From: Mycosarcoma maydis
Taxonomy: Eukaryota; Basidiomycota; Ustilaginomycetes; Ustilaginales
DNA length: 64,000 nt
Assembly: GCF_000328475.2 (NCBI RefSeq)
Contig: NC_026478.1
Coordinates: 62,001 to 126,000, forward strand
Direction of reading: 5' to 3'
The number at the start of each line of letters is the position of its first letter. Position 1 is the stretch's first letter. This document shows positions 20,098-31,086 of the stretch, piece after piece. The position numbers and the translations under genes are program-made. The notes under the pieces are model-generated. The model did not search any database and was not told the DNA's origin. It saw nothing but the letters and a program-made list of their open reading frames with translations.

Positions 20098-21639
20098 ATG
20101 ATGCAGACAACGTTGTCATCCTTGTGGGCTGGTGCCTCGATCGGTGTCAGCATGCACGATGACAATAGCTGCCACGTTCATCACGATCCTGTCGCCGTTT
20201 ACCTCTCGCTCTTTTTGTGCGCCGGTCTCGTCGTATCGTACTTGCCCCAGATTGTCCGCATAATCCTCAACAAGTCATCCCAAGGTTTCTCTCCGTGGTT
20301 TCTGCTTCTCGGTTCCACTTCGAGCGCTTCTAGCTTCCTCAATGTCGTGGCACTCCAATGGGGTATCATCCGTTGCTGTCCTTCGCTGCCAAGCTTGGAA
20401 TGCGCCGAATCATTGCTAGGTATCCTTCAGGTAGGCCTGCAGTGGTTCATGTTCGCCTTGGTCTTTGTGCTCTTCCTCATCTACTATCCCTTAGACCAGA
20501 GATACGAACGCGCCATCGCCCTCCCTCGGCGCGACCAACAGGATCGCCGTCTTCGAGCACAGGCTCGCAGAGCTGCGCGCAGAGCTGCTGCAGAGCGACA
20601 CATCCCCTCTCAAATCGACGAAGAATCCAACAACCTAACAGTCCCCGCCGAGACTTCTCGCAGCCTGGTAGGTGCCTCGACAACTGATACATCATCGGCT
20701 GGCTCGGACAACTCGGACCTCGATTCGGTCGACAGTCACATCGCCCAGAATTACGCCAATCCATCTGCACAGGCAGACGGCGATGACTCTTCCGATGATG
20801 ATCTCGAAGAGACACACGACGATAACCGCGATACAGAGGCGCTTTTGCACGTCAACGACTCGGCTGATCACTCGGCCATCTCAAGACGCGATGCTAGCAG
20901 CAGCGCCTTTTCACGTCTCGCTCCTACCTTTTGGCCCATGTGGAAGGCACCCAACGGAGAGCAAGAGCGCAGCCATCCTTCTGGTCGCGCTCAACGATCT
21001 TCGAATGCGCGTGGCATTCTGTCCAATGCGCCACGCGGCATGCAAAGGATCGAGCGTCTGAGAAGAGCCAAGAACAATCAGAAGATGCTCCGAATGCGTA
21101 AGCGTCGCACCGAAGAGTGGAGTCTGGCTCTCGCGCTCGCATGGGTCGTCTCGATTCACTTTGTTTTCATCAGCGCTATCACTCTTTTGCTCGTCAGCTC
21201 GCTTCCTCCCAAGTCGTTCCCGCCACCCGAAGAGGTCTCGGCGCTGTCCAGCTGGTCCCAAGCGGTCAGCAACATGTCGGCCGTCGCAGTGAGCCGACCC
21301 TCGTCGCGTCTGCTAATTTCTCGATGGGCCGCTTTCCTCGGCAGCTCTGCGACTGTCTTGGCCGCCGGCCAGTACCTTCCACAGATCATCTACACCGCGC
21401 GCACCAAGCTTGTCGGCAGCTTGAGCATCCCCATGATGTGTTTGCAGGTGCCCGGAAGCGCCGTCTTTGTCTACTCGCTTGCGCTGCAGCCAGGCACCGA
21501 CTGGTCTTCGCTTGCAGCCTACGTGCTTACGGGCGTACTACAGCTCGTCCTGCTGGTGCTTTGTGTAGCATGGCGCATCCGCCAGCGACGTGCAGGCATA
21601 GACGACTATGGCCGTCCACTCGCTCCCATCTCTCTGTGA
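20098..21639 (+). CDS. PQ-loop repeat membrane protein
   Basis: Single exon, 513 residues. Two PQ-loop motifs are visible: SYLPQIVRIILNKSSQGFSP near residue 43 and QYLPQIIYTARTKLVGSLSI near 430, each followed by a packed set of hydrophobic helices, about seven in total. Between the halves lies a long hydrophilic, acidic and Ser-rich loop (about 150-330), probably cytosolic. PQ-loop proteins include lysosomal/vacuolar amino-acid exporters and SWEET-related transporters. The long loop and the CCPSLPSLEC segment place this in a fungal subgroup whose substrate is not known to me. The stop is followed directly by a 13-A run. Confidence 0.82.
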   Translation: MMQTTLSSLWAGASIGVSMHDDNSCHVHHDPVAVYLSLFLCAGLVVSYLPQIVRIILNKSSQGFSPWFLLLGSTSSASSFLNVVALQWGIIRCCPSLPSLECAESLLGILQVGLQWFMFALVFVLFLIYYPLDQRYERAIALPRRDQQDRRLRAQARRAARRAAAERHIPSQIDEESNNLTVPAETSRSLVGASTTDTSSAGSDNSDLDSVDSHIAQNYANPSAQADGDDSSDDDLEETHDDNRDTEALLHVNDSADHSAISRRDASSSAFSRLAPTFWPMWKAPNGEQERSHPSGRAQRSSNARGILSNAPRGMQRIERLRRAKNNQKMLRMRKRRTEEWSLALALAWVVSIHFVFISAITLLLVSSLPPKSFPPPEEVSALSSWSQAVSNMSAVAVSRPSSRLLISRWAAFLGSSATVLAAGQYLPQIIYTARTKLVGSLSIPMMCLQVPGSAVFVYSLALQPGTDWSSLAAYVLTGVLQLVLLVLCVAWRIRQRRAGIDDYGRPLAPISL

Positions 21640-21966
21640 AAAAAAAAAAAAAGATACAGGACGTTGCTTTTGTACATGACGACGCAGATCGTCTTTGAGC
21701 CGGACCGAGCAGAACGTTGTACAATCTGGCCTTCATTTGCATGTCAAAGCAAGCTGTGCCTCAATCTTGGATTTCGTGTGGGTTTTGTGGGTTGCCTTTG
21801 TGACTGCGTGCTTTCATCCCACTCGAGCATCGTTGATCTCGAATTGCGCCGACGAGCTTGACTTGAAGCATATCGTGATTTGCTTCATGGCATGAAGCTC
21901 TTTGCACAGTTTCCCTTGCGCTACCAGTTATCGTCTTGATCTGACCAGCTCGAGCGCGCGACTACG
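21640..21966. other. Short intergenic region
   Basis: After an A13 run at 21639-21651 there is nothing I can name. It holds the 3' flank of the PQ-loop gene and the promoter of a small gene. Confidence 0.4.
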
Positions 21967-22472
21967 ATGAGGGGGATTCTTGTTGCGCTCACCGCAGCAC
22001 TCATCTTTTGCTCTCTGACTCCTGCACAGCCTGTTTTGCACATTCAAGAGACGAACAGGGCCAAGAATCGAGCGAGTAAGTTGCGCGCCTACGACCAACT
22101 CTCTTGCACAGAATGGCAGAATGTCTAACACCTCGTCTTAATATGCCGACAGATCGGAAGCTGGTGGCACGACAGCCGGAGTACAAAGCCGTCGAAACGC
22201 TCGAGAAGAACGTCAACATTGCTATAGCTGTGGGAACGGCTCTCGTCACGCTTGTCTCTGCAGGCGTCGGTGGCATGCTCCTCAGCGATCACCTCGCCTG
22301 CAAAAGCGTCGCAAAGCAGGAAGAGATCATGCAGAAGTCGTGGGACTCGATGCACCCTGATGGCTTTACACCAGCCGGAGACCAGATGCGACCAGTAAGC
22401 TTTGATTGCAGTACTCAGGAGCGAGGACTCAAACCCCTCCAATCCTATACAAATGGCGCTGAGATGTACTGA
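21967..22472 (+). CDS. Small protein with signal peptide and one membrane segment, unknown function
   Basis: Two exons, 21967-22075 and 22153-22472, with a 77-nt intron (GTAAGT...GACAG) that keeps frame, give 142 residues. The N-terminus MRGILVALTAALIFCSLTPAQP is a good signal peptide. A second hydrophobic stretch (about 59-80, NIAIAVGTALVTLVSAGVGGMLL) is glycine-rich and could be a transmembrane helix. A hydrophilic tail with two cysteines follows. I do not recognise the family. The gene is supported by matching splice phases and by a signal sequence that only appears with this exon. It could be a small endomembrane or secreted protein. Confidence 0.55.
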
Positions 22473-23253
22473 AGCTAGCTGCTCGCTCAGCACATGCCTC
22501 ATAGGGATGTCACTCTCATCCTTGGGGTAGCAAAGAATCCTGCAGCCTGTGTCATTTCCTTTCGCCCCATTCTCAGCCCAAGGCTTGCGCAGCTGGACTG
22601 TCACGCTACTCCATCATCCGTTGATTCATGAATGTCCATACTTGCCATCCACCAGCCTACACCACTACAAAAACTGGCAAAGAGTATCGAGTGAAGAGAG
22701 AGTGAAGCTAGCGCAAGTCACAGCGTGGGGCCTACACTTTTGAACAATCGTGAATCATAAATTGCACTGCACACCTGCAGATGCCTTTGCACGCATGTTG
22801 AATGCCAAATAACCGTCAAAAGCCGAGCGGACGAAGTCAATGCAGCGGGGAAAAAAGTGAACCCCTTTGCTGGTCTGATCTTGAGCAGCTTGCCTTCCAC
22901 CACCACTTTGTGCGGCAAACACCGGCAAACAGGCTTCGACTGGGCACTGTTGGCCTTTGTTCTACCTCGATTTATCAAACCTGTCCTCAACGTCCGGAAC
23001 AACGCTTATCCGACAAACAACACGAGCTTGTTGCAACGAGCTTTGCAGTCGTGAGTGTTGCTGCCAACACACCGGAAAGTGCCGACTCGGGACCGACGCT
23101 CTCCGATCATCTGCCCTCGTCTGTGAGGAAGCGTGTGCATCATCTCGCAGCTTAGCGCGCGAGCAGAGAATCCTGTAAGAGACATTGGTCAGCGGCTTTT
23201 GCACACACCTTGACCACTCTGCGGCTTGGCAGAGGTGACAGCTGCGCATCTCA
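22473..23253. other. Intergenic region before the large Zn2Cys6 gene
   Basis: One heptad-family site occurs at 22746-22758. Otherwise it is promoter and leader sequence without a recognisable gene. Confidence 0.45.
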
Positions 23254-26200
23254 ATGCCCGAACCGGCACCATCGACGCACATTCACGGCACTCCCAACCA
23301 CCATCCGTCTACACAGCGCCCATCGACAAAGCCCCTCGGTGCGCGTAGCAATGGCGCCTACTCCCCCGTTCGAGACAGCCAAAAGATGAGCGACACGACC
23401 GGCGCGTCTGGCGCGTCCATAGCCCAGTCGCCTGCCTCTCGATCGGTCGGTGCACCAGATGGCGATGCTGGATCAACGAAGAAGGACTTTCAGCGTTCTT
23501 TCAAGGCTTGCGATGGATGTCGCACGAAAAAGGTCAAATGCGAGCTGGGCGATCTAGCGGCGCCGTCTGAGCCTCCATGTGCACGATGCAAGCGCGAGAT
23601 GCGGCCATGTCTCTTCACCATGTCGACGCGCGGTCGTGGACCGAAAGCGCGCTCGTCTCGATCGCAAGCGTTTGGCGCACACCATCTAGCAAAGAACCCA
23701 CGCACTTCATCCGCCCACGACCTGGATGACGATGACGACGAGCACGACACGGCTTCTTCTGCCATCGACACACTCGCCGGTGCTGCTCTCGCCTCCCTGC
23801 CTGCTACCAATTTGAGGCTTCACTCGGCCCGTCACGACGTGCCCGTCTCTGCACTGGACCCTTCAGATGCACCGAGCATTGGTATGATCTATGGGCTCAA
23901 TCGTCACGACGCGACACACCCGCACAACAAGCGCAGGAAGCTTTCCAGCGAAGTGGAGCCCTCTGACTCCCACAAACCCATAGCCGAGCCAATGGGTGCC
24001 TCTGTCTCAGAAGAACGCTTTACTGGTTCCACTCGGTCAGCGAGTCCTTCAGTGACTGCCAAGAACGATGCAGAGCCTCTTGGCCTGATTTCCAGATTAG
24101 ATTCTCTGCAGCAATATGCGGAAGTCGGCTTGCAACATAGCAAGGATGCTCTGAGAGTGTTAGCAGGTGTCGCAGTGGATTCCAGGGAAGCGAACAATGA
24201 CGTTGACATGGATAGAGAAGCTCGCAGTGAGCACCAGGGAAGCGCTGCAGCAATGGCTCCTGAACAGGGTGACTCGACCGACCAATACGACCCCACTGCC
24301 TTTGCAGACGGCCGTTCTTTGGAGCAGGCCACTGCGCCTGCTGCCTCGGTCTCCATGATAGCATCCGGCCATCGGGGAAACACCACTTCTTCGCAACGAT
24401 CAGCGGCAGCGCTCCTTTACCGTCCAATCACACCACCACCGCTGAAACACAACTATGGCTGGGGAAAGTTCGAGCCCGTACGTCTGAAGCTAATTAGAAG
24501 GAGCGAAGCCAGATACTTTCTCAACTTTTTCATTCGACAGATGCATTCATTTGCACCACACTGCTCACCCCATCTTCTAGACAAGTCTCCTGAGGCGCTT
24601 TCAGAGCTTGTGTGCCGCGAGCCCATCCTGCTCGGCGCCATGCTATCTGTTGCTTCGCGCTACGACGTCAATCACAGCGCAAATGTTACCGCCGTCGACA
24701 CGTTCCATCGCAAGATTTCGAAATGGACCCAGGAAAAGATCAGCCGTTCCTTTTTCCTACCCGCCTCGCACACCATTGGTACCATCGAAGCTTTGCTCAT
24801 CCTCAGTGAATGGGCTACGCTGGATCTGCATGATCGACGCTCTTCGCCAGATGGCAGCTCAGACTCGGAGGATTCGGAAGACGAGATTGGTGATGCGGAT
24901 GCGTCCGACTCGGAGAGTGAGATCGAAGGCGATGAAGCGTTGGGCACGAGTCCAGCCACTGCCGCGGCTACAGGGGACGATCTCAGGTCGGAACACGAAG
25001 GACAGATTCCACGAGCAGGACGGACGAGACGAACGGGTGCAAGACCGTCGCAAAAGCCACGACAGGCCGACATGCGCGAGTCAGAAAAATTTGACGACAC
25101 CGCGTGGATGCTGACCGGAACAGCTCTACGCTTGGCGGAACGGCTCGACTTGCACAACGATGCGACGTATAGCGGCATCTCGAGTCGCAATTCAGCTTCG
25201 CGAAGAAATGCCGAACGTCGAATGCGCGTGTGGATGTCGAGCGTGCATGCCGACTGCCACTTGTCGGTGCGACTGGGTCGGAGGATCTCAAGCCCTGGAC
25301 TGGCAGCGCCCTTTATGAATCTGGTGCGCGATCGCACGCATCCCTTTCTGCTCAATGCGGATATCAGCAACAGCGGCGAGGTTGGCTTCCCTTCCGGATC
25401 GAATCGTGCGTGGATCGCGTTTCGAGCGCACGCGGAGCTGCTGCAGATTGTCTTTCGAACGTGCGAGAATCTGTATCGCTCAAAAGCGGTGACAGAGCGG
25501 CTGTTGGAGGACGAGGACTTTGTTCCGGCTCTCAAGTCGATCCGTGACGATCTGGATAACTGGGCCAACTGGACTCAGCCAAGGATCGAGCCTACACGCG
25601 ACATGACGTCGCTCCGAATTCGTGTCGAGTACCACTATGCTCGGCTGTACGCCAATGGCATTGCGCTCGACTCGGTGAAACGCAGTCTGAGGACGTTGCG
25701 CAAGCACCGACAATACCGCGCCTCTGAAGCAGCCGAGATCGGATCGAAAGGAAGGCTGGGCAAGGCAGGTGCAAGCGCGGCGGCGTCTGCCACCGCTTCG
25801 TACACGGTGAGTTTTTCGACGCATCCAGCATATCCGTTTGTACGAGAAGCGCTGGCGGCGGCTCAGAGTCTGATTCGCATCTTGACAGTGGAGCTGGAGA
25901 CGATGATGTGTGCGCCAGCGAGGTGGTTTCTGCTGCTCGTAATGGCAGCAGTGTTCTGCGTCAAGGCGACGGCGGTTTCGGATGTGATCCTGCCGCTCAA
26001 GCGATGCGCGCAATCGCTGCAGCAGGTGATCACAGCGCTAGAGAGGGCGGCTCCTGACGGTGTGCATTTGGCGAATCGGTACTCGATGTACCTGCGTCAA
26101 CTTGCCAAGCAGCTGGTTCTGACGGATGTCAAGACGCGCACGGCATCTGGAAGTACAGGGCAGGCACGAAGCAAATCGCGCACGCGAAGCGCTTCGCAAT

Positions 26201-27048
26201 TGGTGCAGCCAGAGGTGGCGCAAGCTTCGGCATCTGTGGGAAATGTGGAAGAGGCCGCGACTGAAAGGAGCAAGGAGAATCAGGTTGCTCGTTCGGATCT
26301 TGGTAGCCGAAGTCAGAACGCCGCGCTCGAGGCGGCTTCGACGCCAGCCGGCACACTCATCTTTGAACGGAATTCAAGCTTGGGTGGTATGCAGCCTGGC
26401 CACGGAAAGGGTGCGTCCGAGGTCTCTGCGCAGTCTGAGGCGGTGATGGGATCGTCTAGCTCGGCAGGCGCACCGGTGTTCATTCGTCCTGCTGACGGCG
26501 TGAGACTGGATGCGTCCTGCTCTGGCAATGATAGGTCGGGCAACACCACGGGCGTTGGGTGGATGGCAGCGCCGCTCCCTTCTACGCAAAGTCTCACCGG
26601 AGGCTCGGGATCGTGGTGGAGCACTGCCGACATTTTGCCCGGAGAAGTGGATCCCCAACTGTTTCTCAAGTGGCTGGACGATCAGACGTCGACATTGGCG
26701 CCTCCGACCTCGCATCACCCCATGACATCGTGGGCGAGCGGCACGCAACAGACGCAGATGCAGACACATCGAGCGCACGCGGGTTCACTGGGGAGCATGA
26801 CAAATCCGTCGCCGCACACGATGAATCAATCTCCTGGATCAGTTGCAAGTCCAGCTACTGCGACATTTGCTCTGAAGCCACAGCATAGCATGGAAGGTGT
26901 ACGACCTGGGACGGTTCAGTCACAGCCATTTTTGAACACGGACGGATCAAGAGCATCAGCAGGACAGGAGGATCTGTTGACGAAAATGTGGCTAGACGAT
27001 GCTCTGATGGACTTGGCGGCTGCGGGGCTGGACATGCCGTTTTTGTAG
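23254..27048 (+). CDS. Zn2Cys6 fungal transcription factor
   Basis: Single exon, 1264 residues. The binuclear zinc cluster has Cys at 86, 89, 96, 109, 112 and 119 (CX2CX6CX12CX2CX6C), with basic residues between the second and third cysteine. The pattern KCELGD...PPCARCKREMRPCLF is like Aro80-related regulators, so aromatic amino-acid or nitrogen control is one possibility, not shown. The middle region (about 420-930) has the hydrophobic, Arg-rich character of the fungal-specific regulatory domain, split by an acidic Ser/Asp/Glu linker (about 530-610). The C-terminus is Ser/Thr/Gln-rich and ends in an acidic, hydrophobic activation-like tail. A second methionine at codon 45 is a possible start. 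The long reverse-strand frames here are shadows. Confidence 0.9.
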   Translation: MPEPAPSTHIHGTPNHHPSTQRPSTKPLGARSNGAYSPVRDSQKMSDTTGASGASIAQSPASRSVGAPDGDAGSTKKDFQRSFKACDGCRTKKVKCELGDLAAPSEPPCARCKREMRPCLFTMSTRGRGPKARSSRSQAFGAHHLAKNPRTSSAHDLDDDDDEHDTASSAIDTLAGAALASLPATNLRLHSARHDVPVSALDPSDAPSIGMIYGLNRHDATHPHNKRRKLSSEVEPSDSHKPIAEPMGASVSEERFTGSTRSASPSVTAKNDAEPLGLISRLDSLQQYAEVGLQHSKDALRVLAGVAVDSREANNDVDMDREARSEHQGSAAAMAPEQGDSTDQYDPTAFADGRSLEQATAPAASVSMIASGHRGNTTSSQRSAAALLYRPITPPPLKHNYGWGKFEPVRLKLIRRSEARYFLNFFIRQMHSFAPHCSPHLLDKSPEALSELVCREPILLGAMLSVASRYDVNHSANVTAVDTFHRKISKWTQEKISRSFFLPASHTIGTIEALLILSEWATLDLHDRRSSPDGSSDSEDSEDEIGDADASDSESEIEGDEALGTSPATAAATGDDLRSEHEGQIPRAGRTRRTGARPSQKPRQADMRESEKFDDTAWMLTGTALRLAERLDLHNDATYSGISSRNSASRRNAERRMRVWMSSVHADCHLSVRLGRRISSPGLAAPFMNLVRDRTHPFLLNADISNSGEVGFPSGSNRAWIAFRAHAELLQIVFRTCENLYRSKAVTERLLEDEDFVPALKSIRDDLDNWANWTQPRIEPTRDMTSLRIRVEYHYARLYANGIALDSVKRSLRTLRKHRQYRASEAAEIGSKGRLGKAGASAAASATASYTVSFSTHPAYPFVREALAAAQSLIRILTVELETMMCAPARWFLLLVMAAVFCVKATAVSDVILPLKRCAQSLQQVITALERAAPDGVHLANRYSMYLRQLAKQLVLTDVKTRTASGSTGQARSKSRTRSASQLVQPEVAQASASVGNVEEAATERSKENQVARSDLGSRSQNAALEAASTPAGTLIFERNSSLGGMQPGHGKGASEVSAQSEAVMGSSSSAGAPVFIRPADGVRLDASCSGNDRSGNTTGVGWMAAPLPSTQSLTGGSGSWWSTADILPGEVDPQLFLKWLDDQTSTLAPPTSHHPMTSWASGTQQTQMQTHRAHAGSLGSMTNPSPHTMNQSPGSVASPATATFALKPQHSMEGVRPGTVQSQPFLNTDGSRASAGQEDLLTKMWLDDALMDLAAAGLDMPFL

Positions 27049-28752
27049 ACACGAGAGGAATCACAGAGTGTTGGGATTTTACAGCCAGAGACAAGGTGGC
27101 GCTCGCATGAACCTGGTTGTGGCAGATTCGATCTACTCGGCCGGTGATGAAGCACGCGGCTTTCAGGCAAGTGCACATGGCCTCGGATCTTGGCTAAACC
27201 ACGTCGAAAGTGGACTTGGGGAATCTCTGCGAACAGCTGTGCGCAGTGGCTCAAATGGCGACAAGGAGCAGAGCAAGTGCCCGCTGTTCCGAGCGAATTT
27301 ACAGATTCACGAATGAGCAAGATGTCGAACTGGCACGCGGCTTGACAATAGAACGATAGTACGGACCGTAGACCGTGGATCGTGGATCGTGAACGGATGA
27401 GCACAGCTTGTAAGCGGTTGCTCGGATACCGAAACGGCGGTAGACCACAGTTGGCAAACGACTCGGGGCTGAGAGACTAGCAACACGTCTTTAATTCTTG
27501 CACGATCAACGCGAGAAATCTGTGAATCGTGTCGCCGGCGTCAGTCACGAGTTGAATCACGCATCTTGTTCCTCATGCGGAGGAGAGCATTGCCAGTCGT
27601 TTACTTGGAAGTTTTTTTTTGGGGGGGGGGCTTAATAAAATACGTGATTGCCTGTCTGTCTTGCTTGCGGACAGGCTGGTGGTGAAAGTCTGTGAGTTCG
27701 GCGCACAACGCAAATCGTGAATCACGGATCGAGTGTCAGTCCGCTGTCAAGAGCGGCAAAATCCAATTAAGTTAACCCTAAACAGAAAAAAGAGAAAAAA
27801 AAAAAAAACTGTGGTCAGCATGTCTGACAAATGTTGATTCAACCGGCCCATGATAGAGAAGCCACAGATCAAATGCCCCTGCATACTAATTTATGCTTGC
27901 TACGCTTGCTATGTTCGCTATCCGTGAATGCTCCGTGGGCGATGCTTGGACGAGGCAGACGTTGCTCAGCATTATGGTTCCCTCGCAGAGAAACCGATCG
28001 ATAAGACTCAAGGTTCGGAAGAGATGAAGCCAAGGCGGGAGATGGAACAAAAGGTGAAGCTCGACGATTCACATCCGTGAACTTATTCGGCAAATCCGGC
28101 TCTTTGCTTCTTGCGGCGTGACCATGGAAAAGACACCGACAACCGACCAAGCGACACTGGCACCATGTGGGCAAACTGGAACTGGTTACTGGCTGCTCGC
28201 TGCTCGCTTTTGGCTCGCTCAAGCTGGTTAAGTGTGGTTGTGTTTGGCACGTTTCACTGAAATGTGAAGTCAGCGAGTCGTGCGTGCAGCTCCGCGGCGT
28301 TAGGTTTCGACGCTCACAGCCGGTGATAAACAGCAAAGCGTCCTGTCATGTCTCATGACCATTTCTACGCGCCCCTCGGGCTGATCACCAACACGCTTCG
28401 CGGCTTCCGTCTCGCTTGTCTCTTGCCGTGAAACTTGACAAACCAACCAGCGTCTCGTGCCCCGTATCCGTAGCTGGTGGTTCCACCCACAGCTTTCCAT
28501 CGTGCCGGGCTGCAGAGCTTCACTTGGCCGCCTGTCCCTGTGTGTTGAACCTTCCTTTTTCGTTCATCTGAATCCTCCGACTCGATAGACATTAACGCCT
28601 TTCTGTCAGGTTCCTGGCCCTGGCAGCCGCCGTCACCGCCACCGCTCTTCTGACTGCTTTATAGGTCCGACTTCTGCGGTGCCTACCACTGCTCTCAACA
28701 CCACCATCACTGCCCCTTTCCCCTAACAGCTCTCTGCTGTACCACGACGAAC
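27049..28752. other. Intergenic stretch of 1.7 kb
   Basis: Heptad-family sites lie at 27303, 27362-27391, 27521, 27545-27560 and 27714-27733. A T9G10 homopolymer junction is at 27612-27630, TTAACCCTAAAC (telomere-like) near 27771, and an A-rich run at 27782-27810. The right end is the MFS promoter with a TTTATAGG element near 28658. No gene is seen. Confidence 0.5.
27362..27391. repeat. Heptad repeat, CGTGGAT/CGTGAAC variant
   Basis: Degenerate units ACCGTAG, ACCGTGG, ATCGTGG, ATCGTGA follow one another with a strict 7-bp period. Confidence 0.65.
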
Positions 28753-30588
28753 ATGTCGTCCAAGACTCACAGTCCAGAGATGTCGCAGTTGATGGCCAAC
28801 GCGGAGCAGCACACTCTTCGCAAGACACCTTTTCGAATCTATACGACCCCATTCTCCGACATTCTTGCTCACCGTTACTCGGGCTCGGGCACCAAGCAGG
28901 ACCCGTACCTCGTCGAATGGCTTCCTAACGATGCCGAGGATCCACAAATGTGGTCGTCACTGTACAAGTGGCTGCAGACAATTCAGGTCGCCATCGCCAC
29001 TCTCTCGGTTGCTCTCGCCTCCAGCGCCTACTCTGGCGCCCTTGACTCGCTTCAGGCGCGCTTCCACCCCGAAAAGCAGATCATTCTCACGCTTGGCGTC
29101 TCGCTTTTTGTCCTTGGCTTTGCCTTTGGTCCGCTTTTTTGGGCTCCCTTCTCCGAGGTTGTCGGAAGGCGCAACCTCTTCATCTTTACCTATGCCATCT
29201 TCACCTTGTGGCAGGCCGTCTCAATTGCTTCGCCCAACATTGAATCGCTTCTAGTCTTCCGTTTCCTCTCGGGCTTCTTCGGTTCCAGCCCGCTTGTCAA
29301 CACGGGCGGTACGCTGGCCGACATGTTTAACGCAAAGCAGCGTGGTCTTGCCATGGCCATCTTTGCCAGCGCTCCCTTTTTGGGTCCTGCGCTCGGCCCC
29401 ATCACTGGTGGTTTCCTCGGCGAGACCAGCGGCTGGCAGTGGGTCATTGGCTTCCTCGCCATCTTTGCCGGTGTCATCACTCTGATCGGCGCCATCAGCC
29501 TGCCAGAGACCTATGCTCCCGTCTTGCTTCGATGGCGTGCTCAGAAGCTCCAGGAGCTCACTGGAGATGAGTACATCTGCAAGCTTGACAAGGGTCGCGA
29601 TCTGCGTCTCAGCACCCAGTTCAAAGTCGCTCTCGGTCGTCCCTGGCTGCTGCTCATCTACGAGCCCATCGTTAGTCTTCTTTCCGTCTACATTGCTATC
29701 ATCTACGGCGTCCTCTACTCGCTATTTGGCGCTTTTCCCATCGTCTTTCAACGCTACCGAGGCTGGAGCCCAGGCATCGGCGGTCTCGCTTTCCTCGGTG
29801 TCTTGGTTGGTATGATCTTCGCACTCGCCTACATCATACTTTTCGAGAACCCCAGGTATGGCCGCATCTGCGACAAGAATGGTGGCATTGCTCCTCCCGA
29901 GGCGCGTCTTCCCCCGGCCATGATCGGCGCCGTCTCTGTCGTCGTCGGCCTCGCTATCTTTGCCGCCACCGATAGCCCAGACTTGCCATGGATCGCTCCC
30001 ATCATCGGCGGTGGCCCCTTTGGTATGGGCATGGTGTTAATCTTCCTTGCATGCATGAACTACCTTACCGACTCGTATCTGATCTACGCAGCCTCCGTGC
30101 TGGCTTCTAACAGCGTCATCCGTTCGCTGTTCGGCTTTGCATTCCCGCTTTTCACGTCGAACCTCTATTCGATCGGAGGCAAGAACGGTATTCACTGGGG
30201 TCCTGCAATCGCCGGACTGCTTGCACTCATCTGCCTACCGTTCCCCTTCATCTTCTACAAGTACGGAGCAGGCATTCGGGAACGATGCAAGTATGCCTCC
30301 GAGGCCAAAAGGATGCTCGAAAACATGCAAGCTTCGTCCAAGAAGCAACAGCCCAGGCCAGCCAGCGACAACGACGACGACCTCGAGAAGGCACAGATCC
30401 ATGGCAGCGACATGCACAATGTCGAGGCCACGCGCACCAATAGTCACATGGGCGACGCCAAGTTGAACCAGCACCTGGGTGCTGCACGCAACAGCATGGA
30501 TGTCGAGGCTTCCACCCAGGCGCACACGCCGCACCACGGGTCGATTTCGGCTTCTTCAAATTCTTCCGATGGTATGGAACATCAATAG
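28753..30588 (+). CDS. Major facilitator superfamily transporter (DHA1 drug:H+ antiporter type)
   Basis: Single exon, 611 residues with about twelve hydrophobic helices between residues 75 and 515. The order matches fungal DHA1 carriers of the polyamine/multidrug group: an N-terminal hydrophilic domain with EWLPNDAEDPQMWSSLYKW, a loop 2-3 motif GPLFWAPFSEVVGRRNLF (motif A), and the antiporter motif C region FLGPALGPITGGFLGE. A hydrophilic tail of about 95 residues, rich in His, Ser and Asn, follows the last helix. These proteins export drugs, polyamines or small metabolites across the plasma membrane; the substrate cannot be read from sequence. The upstream neighbour is the Zn2Cys6 gene on the same strand, 1.7 kb away, so control by it is only a guess. 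Confidence 0.92.
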   Translation: MSSKTHSPEMSQLMANAEQHTLRKTPFRIYTTPFSDILAHRYSGSGTKQDPYLVEWLPNDAEDPQMWSSLYKWLQTIQVAIATLSVALASSAYSGALDSLQARFHPEKQIILTLGVSLFVLGFAFGPLFWAPFSEVVGRRNLFIFTYAIFTLWQAVSIASPNIESLLVFRFLSGFFGSSPLVNTGGTLADMFNAKQRGLAMAIFASAPFLGPALGPITGGFLGETSGWQWVIGFLAIFAGVITLIGAISLPETYAPVLLRWRAQKLQELTGDEYICKLDKGRDLRLSTQFKVALGRPWLLLIYEPIVSLLSVYIAIIYGVLYSLFGAFPIVFQRYRGWSPGIGGLAFLGVLVGMIFALAYIILFENPRYGRICDKNGGIAPPEARLPPAMIGAVSVVVGLAIFAATDSPDLPWIAPIIGGGPFGMGMVLIFLACMNYLTDSYLIYAASVLASNSVIRSLFGFAFPLFTSNLYSIGGKNGIHWGPAIAGLLALICLPFPFIFYKYGAGIRERCKYASEAKRMLENMQASSKKQQPRPASDNDDDLEKAQIHGSDMHNVEATRTNSHMGDAKLNQHLGAARNSMDVEASTQAHTPHHGSISASSNSSDGMEHQ

Positions 30589-31086
30589 ATGCTCGTCGTC
30601 GTTCTCATATTGATCAACCTGCATAATGCATACTTTTTTCCTGCATAGACATTTATATTTCACGTACCGTAATCACGAATCGCTCGCCCATCTTCTGCAT
30701 ACGCCGCCTTCGCAACACCTGTACCATAGCCAAGTGACAGCCACCGATTCTCATCTTTTTGCAAGGTCTTTTTGCAAGGAAGTTTCGGCCGTGATGTTAT
30801 GGTTGCCAGCGTGTGGCCGGGAGTAGAAATAGAAAAGTGTGTACAAGAAATGTGCAAGACTCGGGCGGTTTCTGCGGCAGGTGCAGCGTGCTTACATAAG
30901 GCGTGTAATTTCTGCTTTCGTCAGCCACAGACCCTTCACGCTTGTGTGCAGTGAGTGAGTCCTCGTTTTGTCGCTGCGTTCGACTCATGACTGGCAGAAG
31001 CTGACATCGCGCAAAACGACCGACCTTGGTGTAAGAAGCCATGTTTAGAGCTACCAACTTCGTGTCGCGCATGTCCATCGACGTTG
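30589..31086. other. Intergenic region before SDHAF2
   Basis: It contains one heptad-family site, AATCACGAAT at 30671-30680, soon after the MFS stop. An ATG at 31041 in another frame overlaps the SDHAF2 start (see that entry). Confidence 0.45.

Noticed and set aside
24672..25568. 298-codon frame antisense to the first Zn2Cys6 gene
   Set aside because: It is Ser/Arg-rich shadow sequence of the acidic linker region.
27612..27630. T9G10 homopolymer junction as a functional element
   Set aside because: It could be a real homopolymer or an assembly artefact; nothing around it supports a function.
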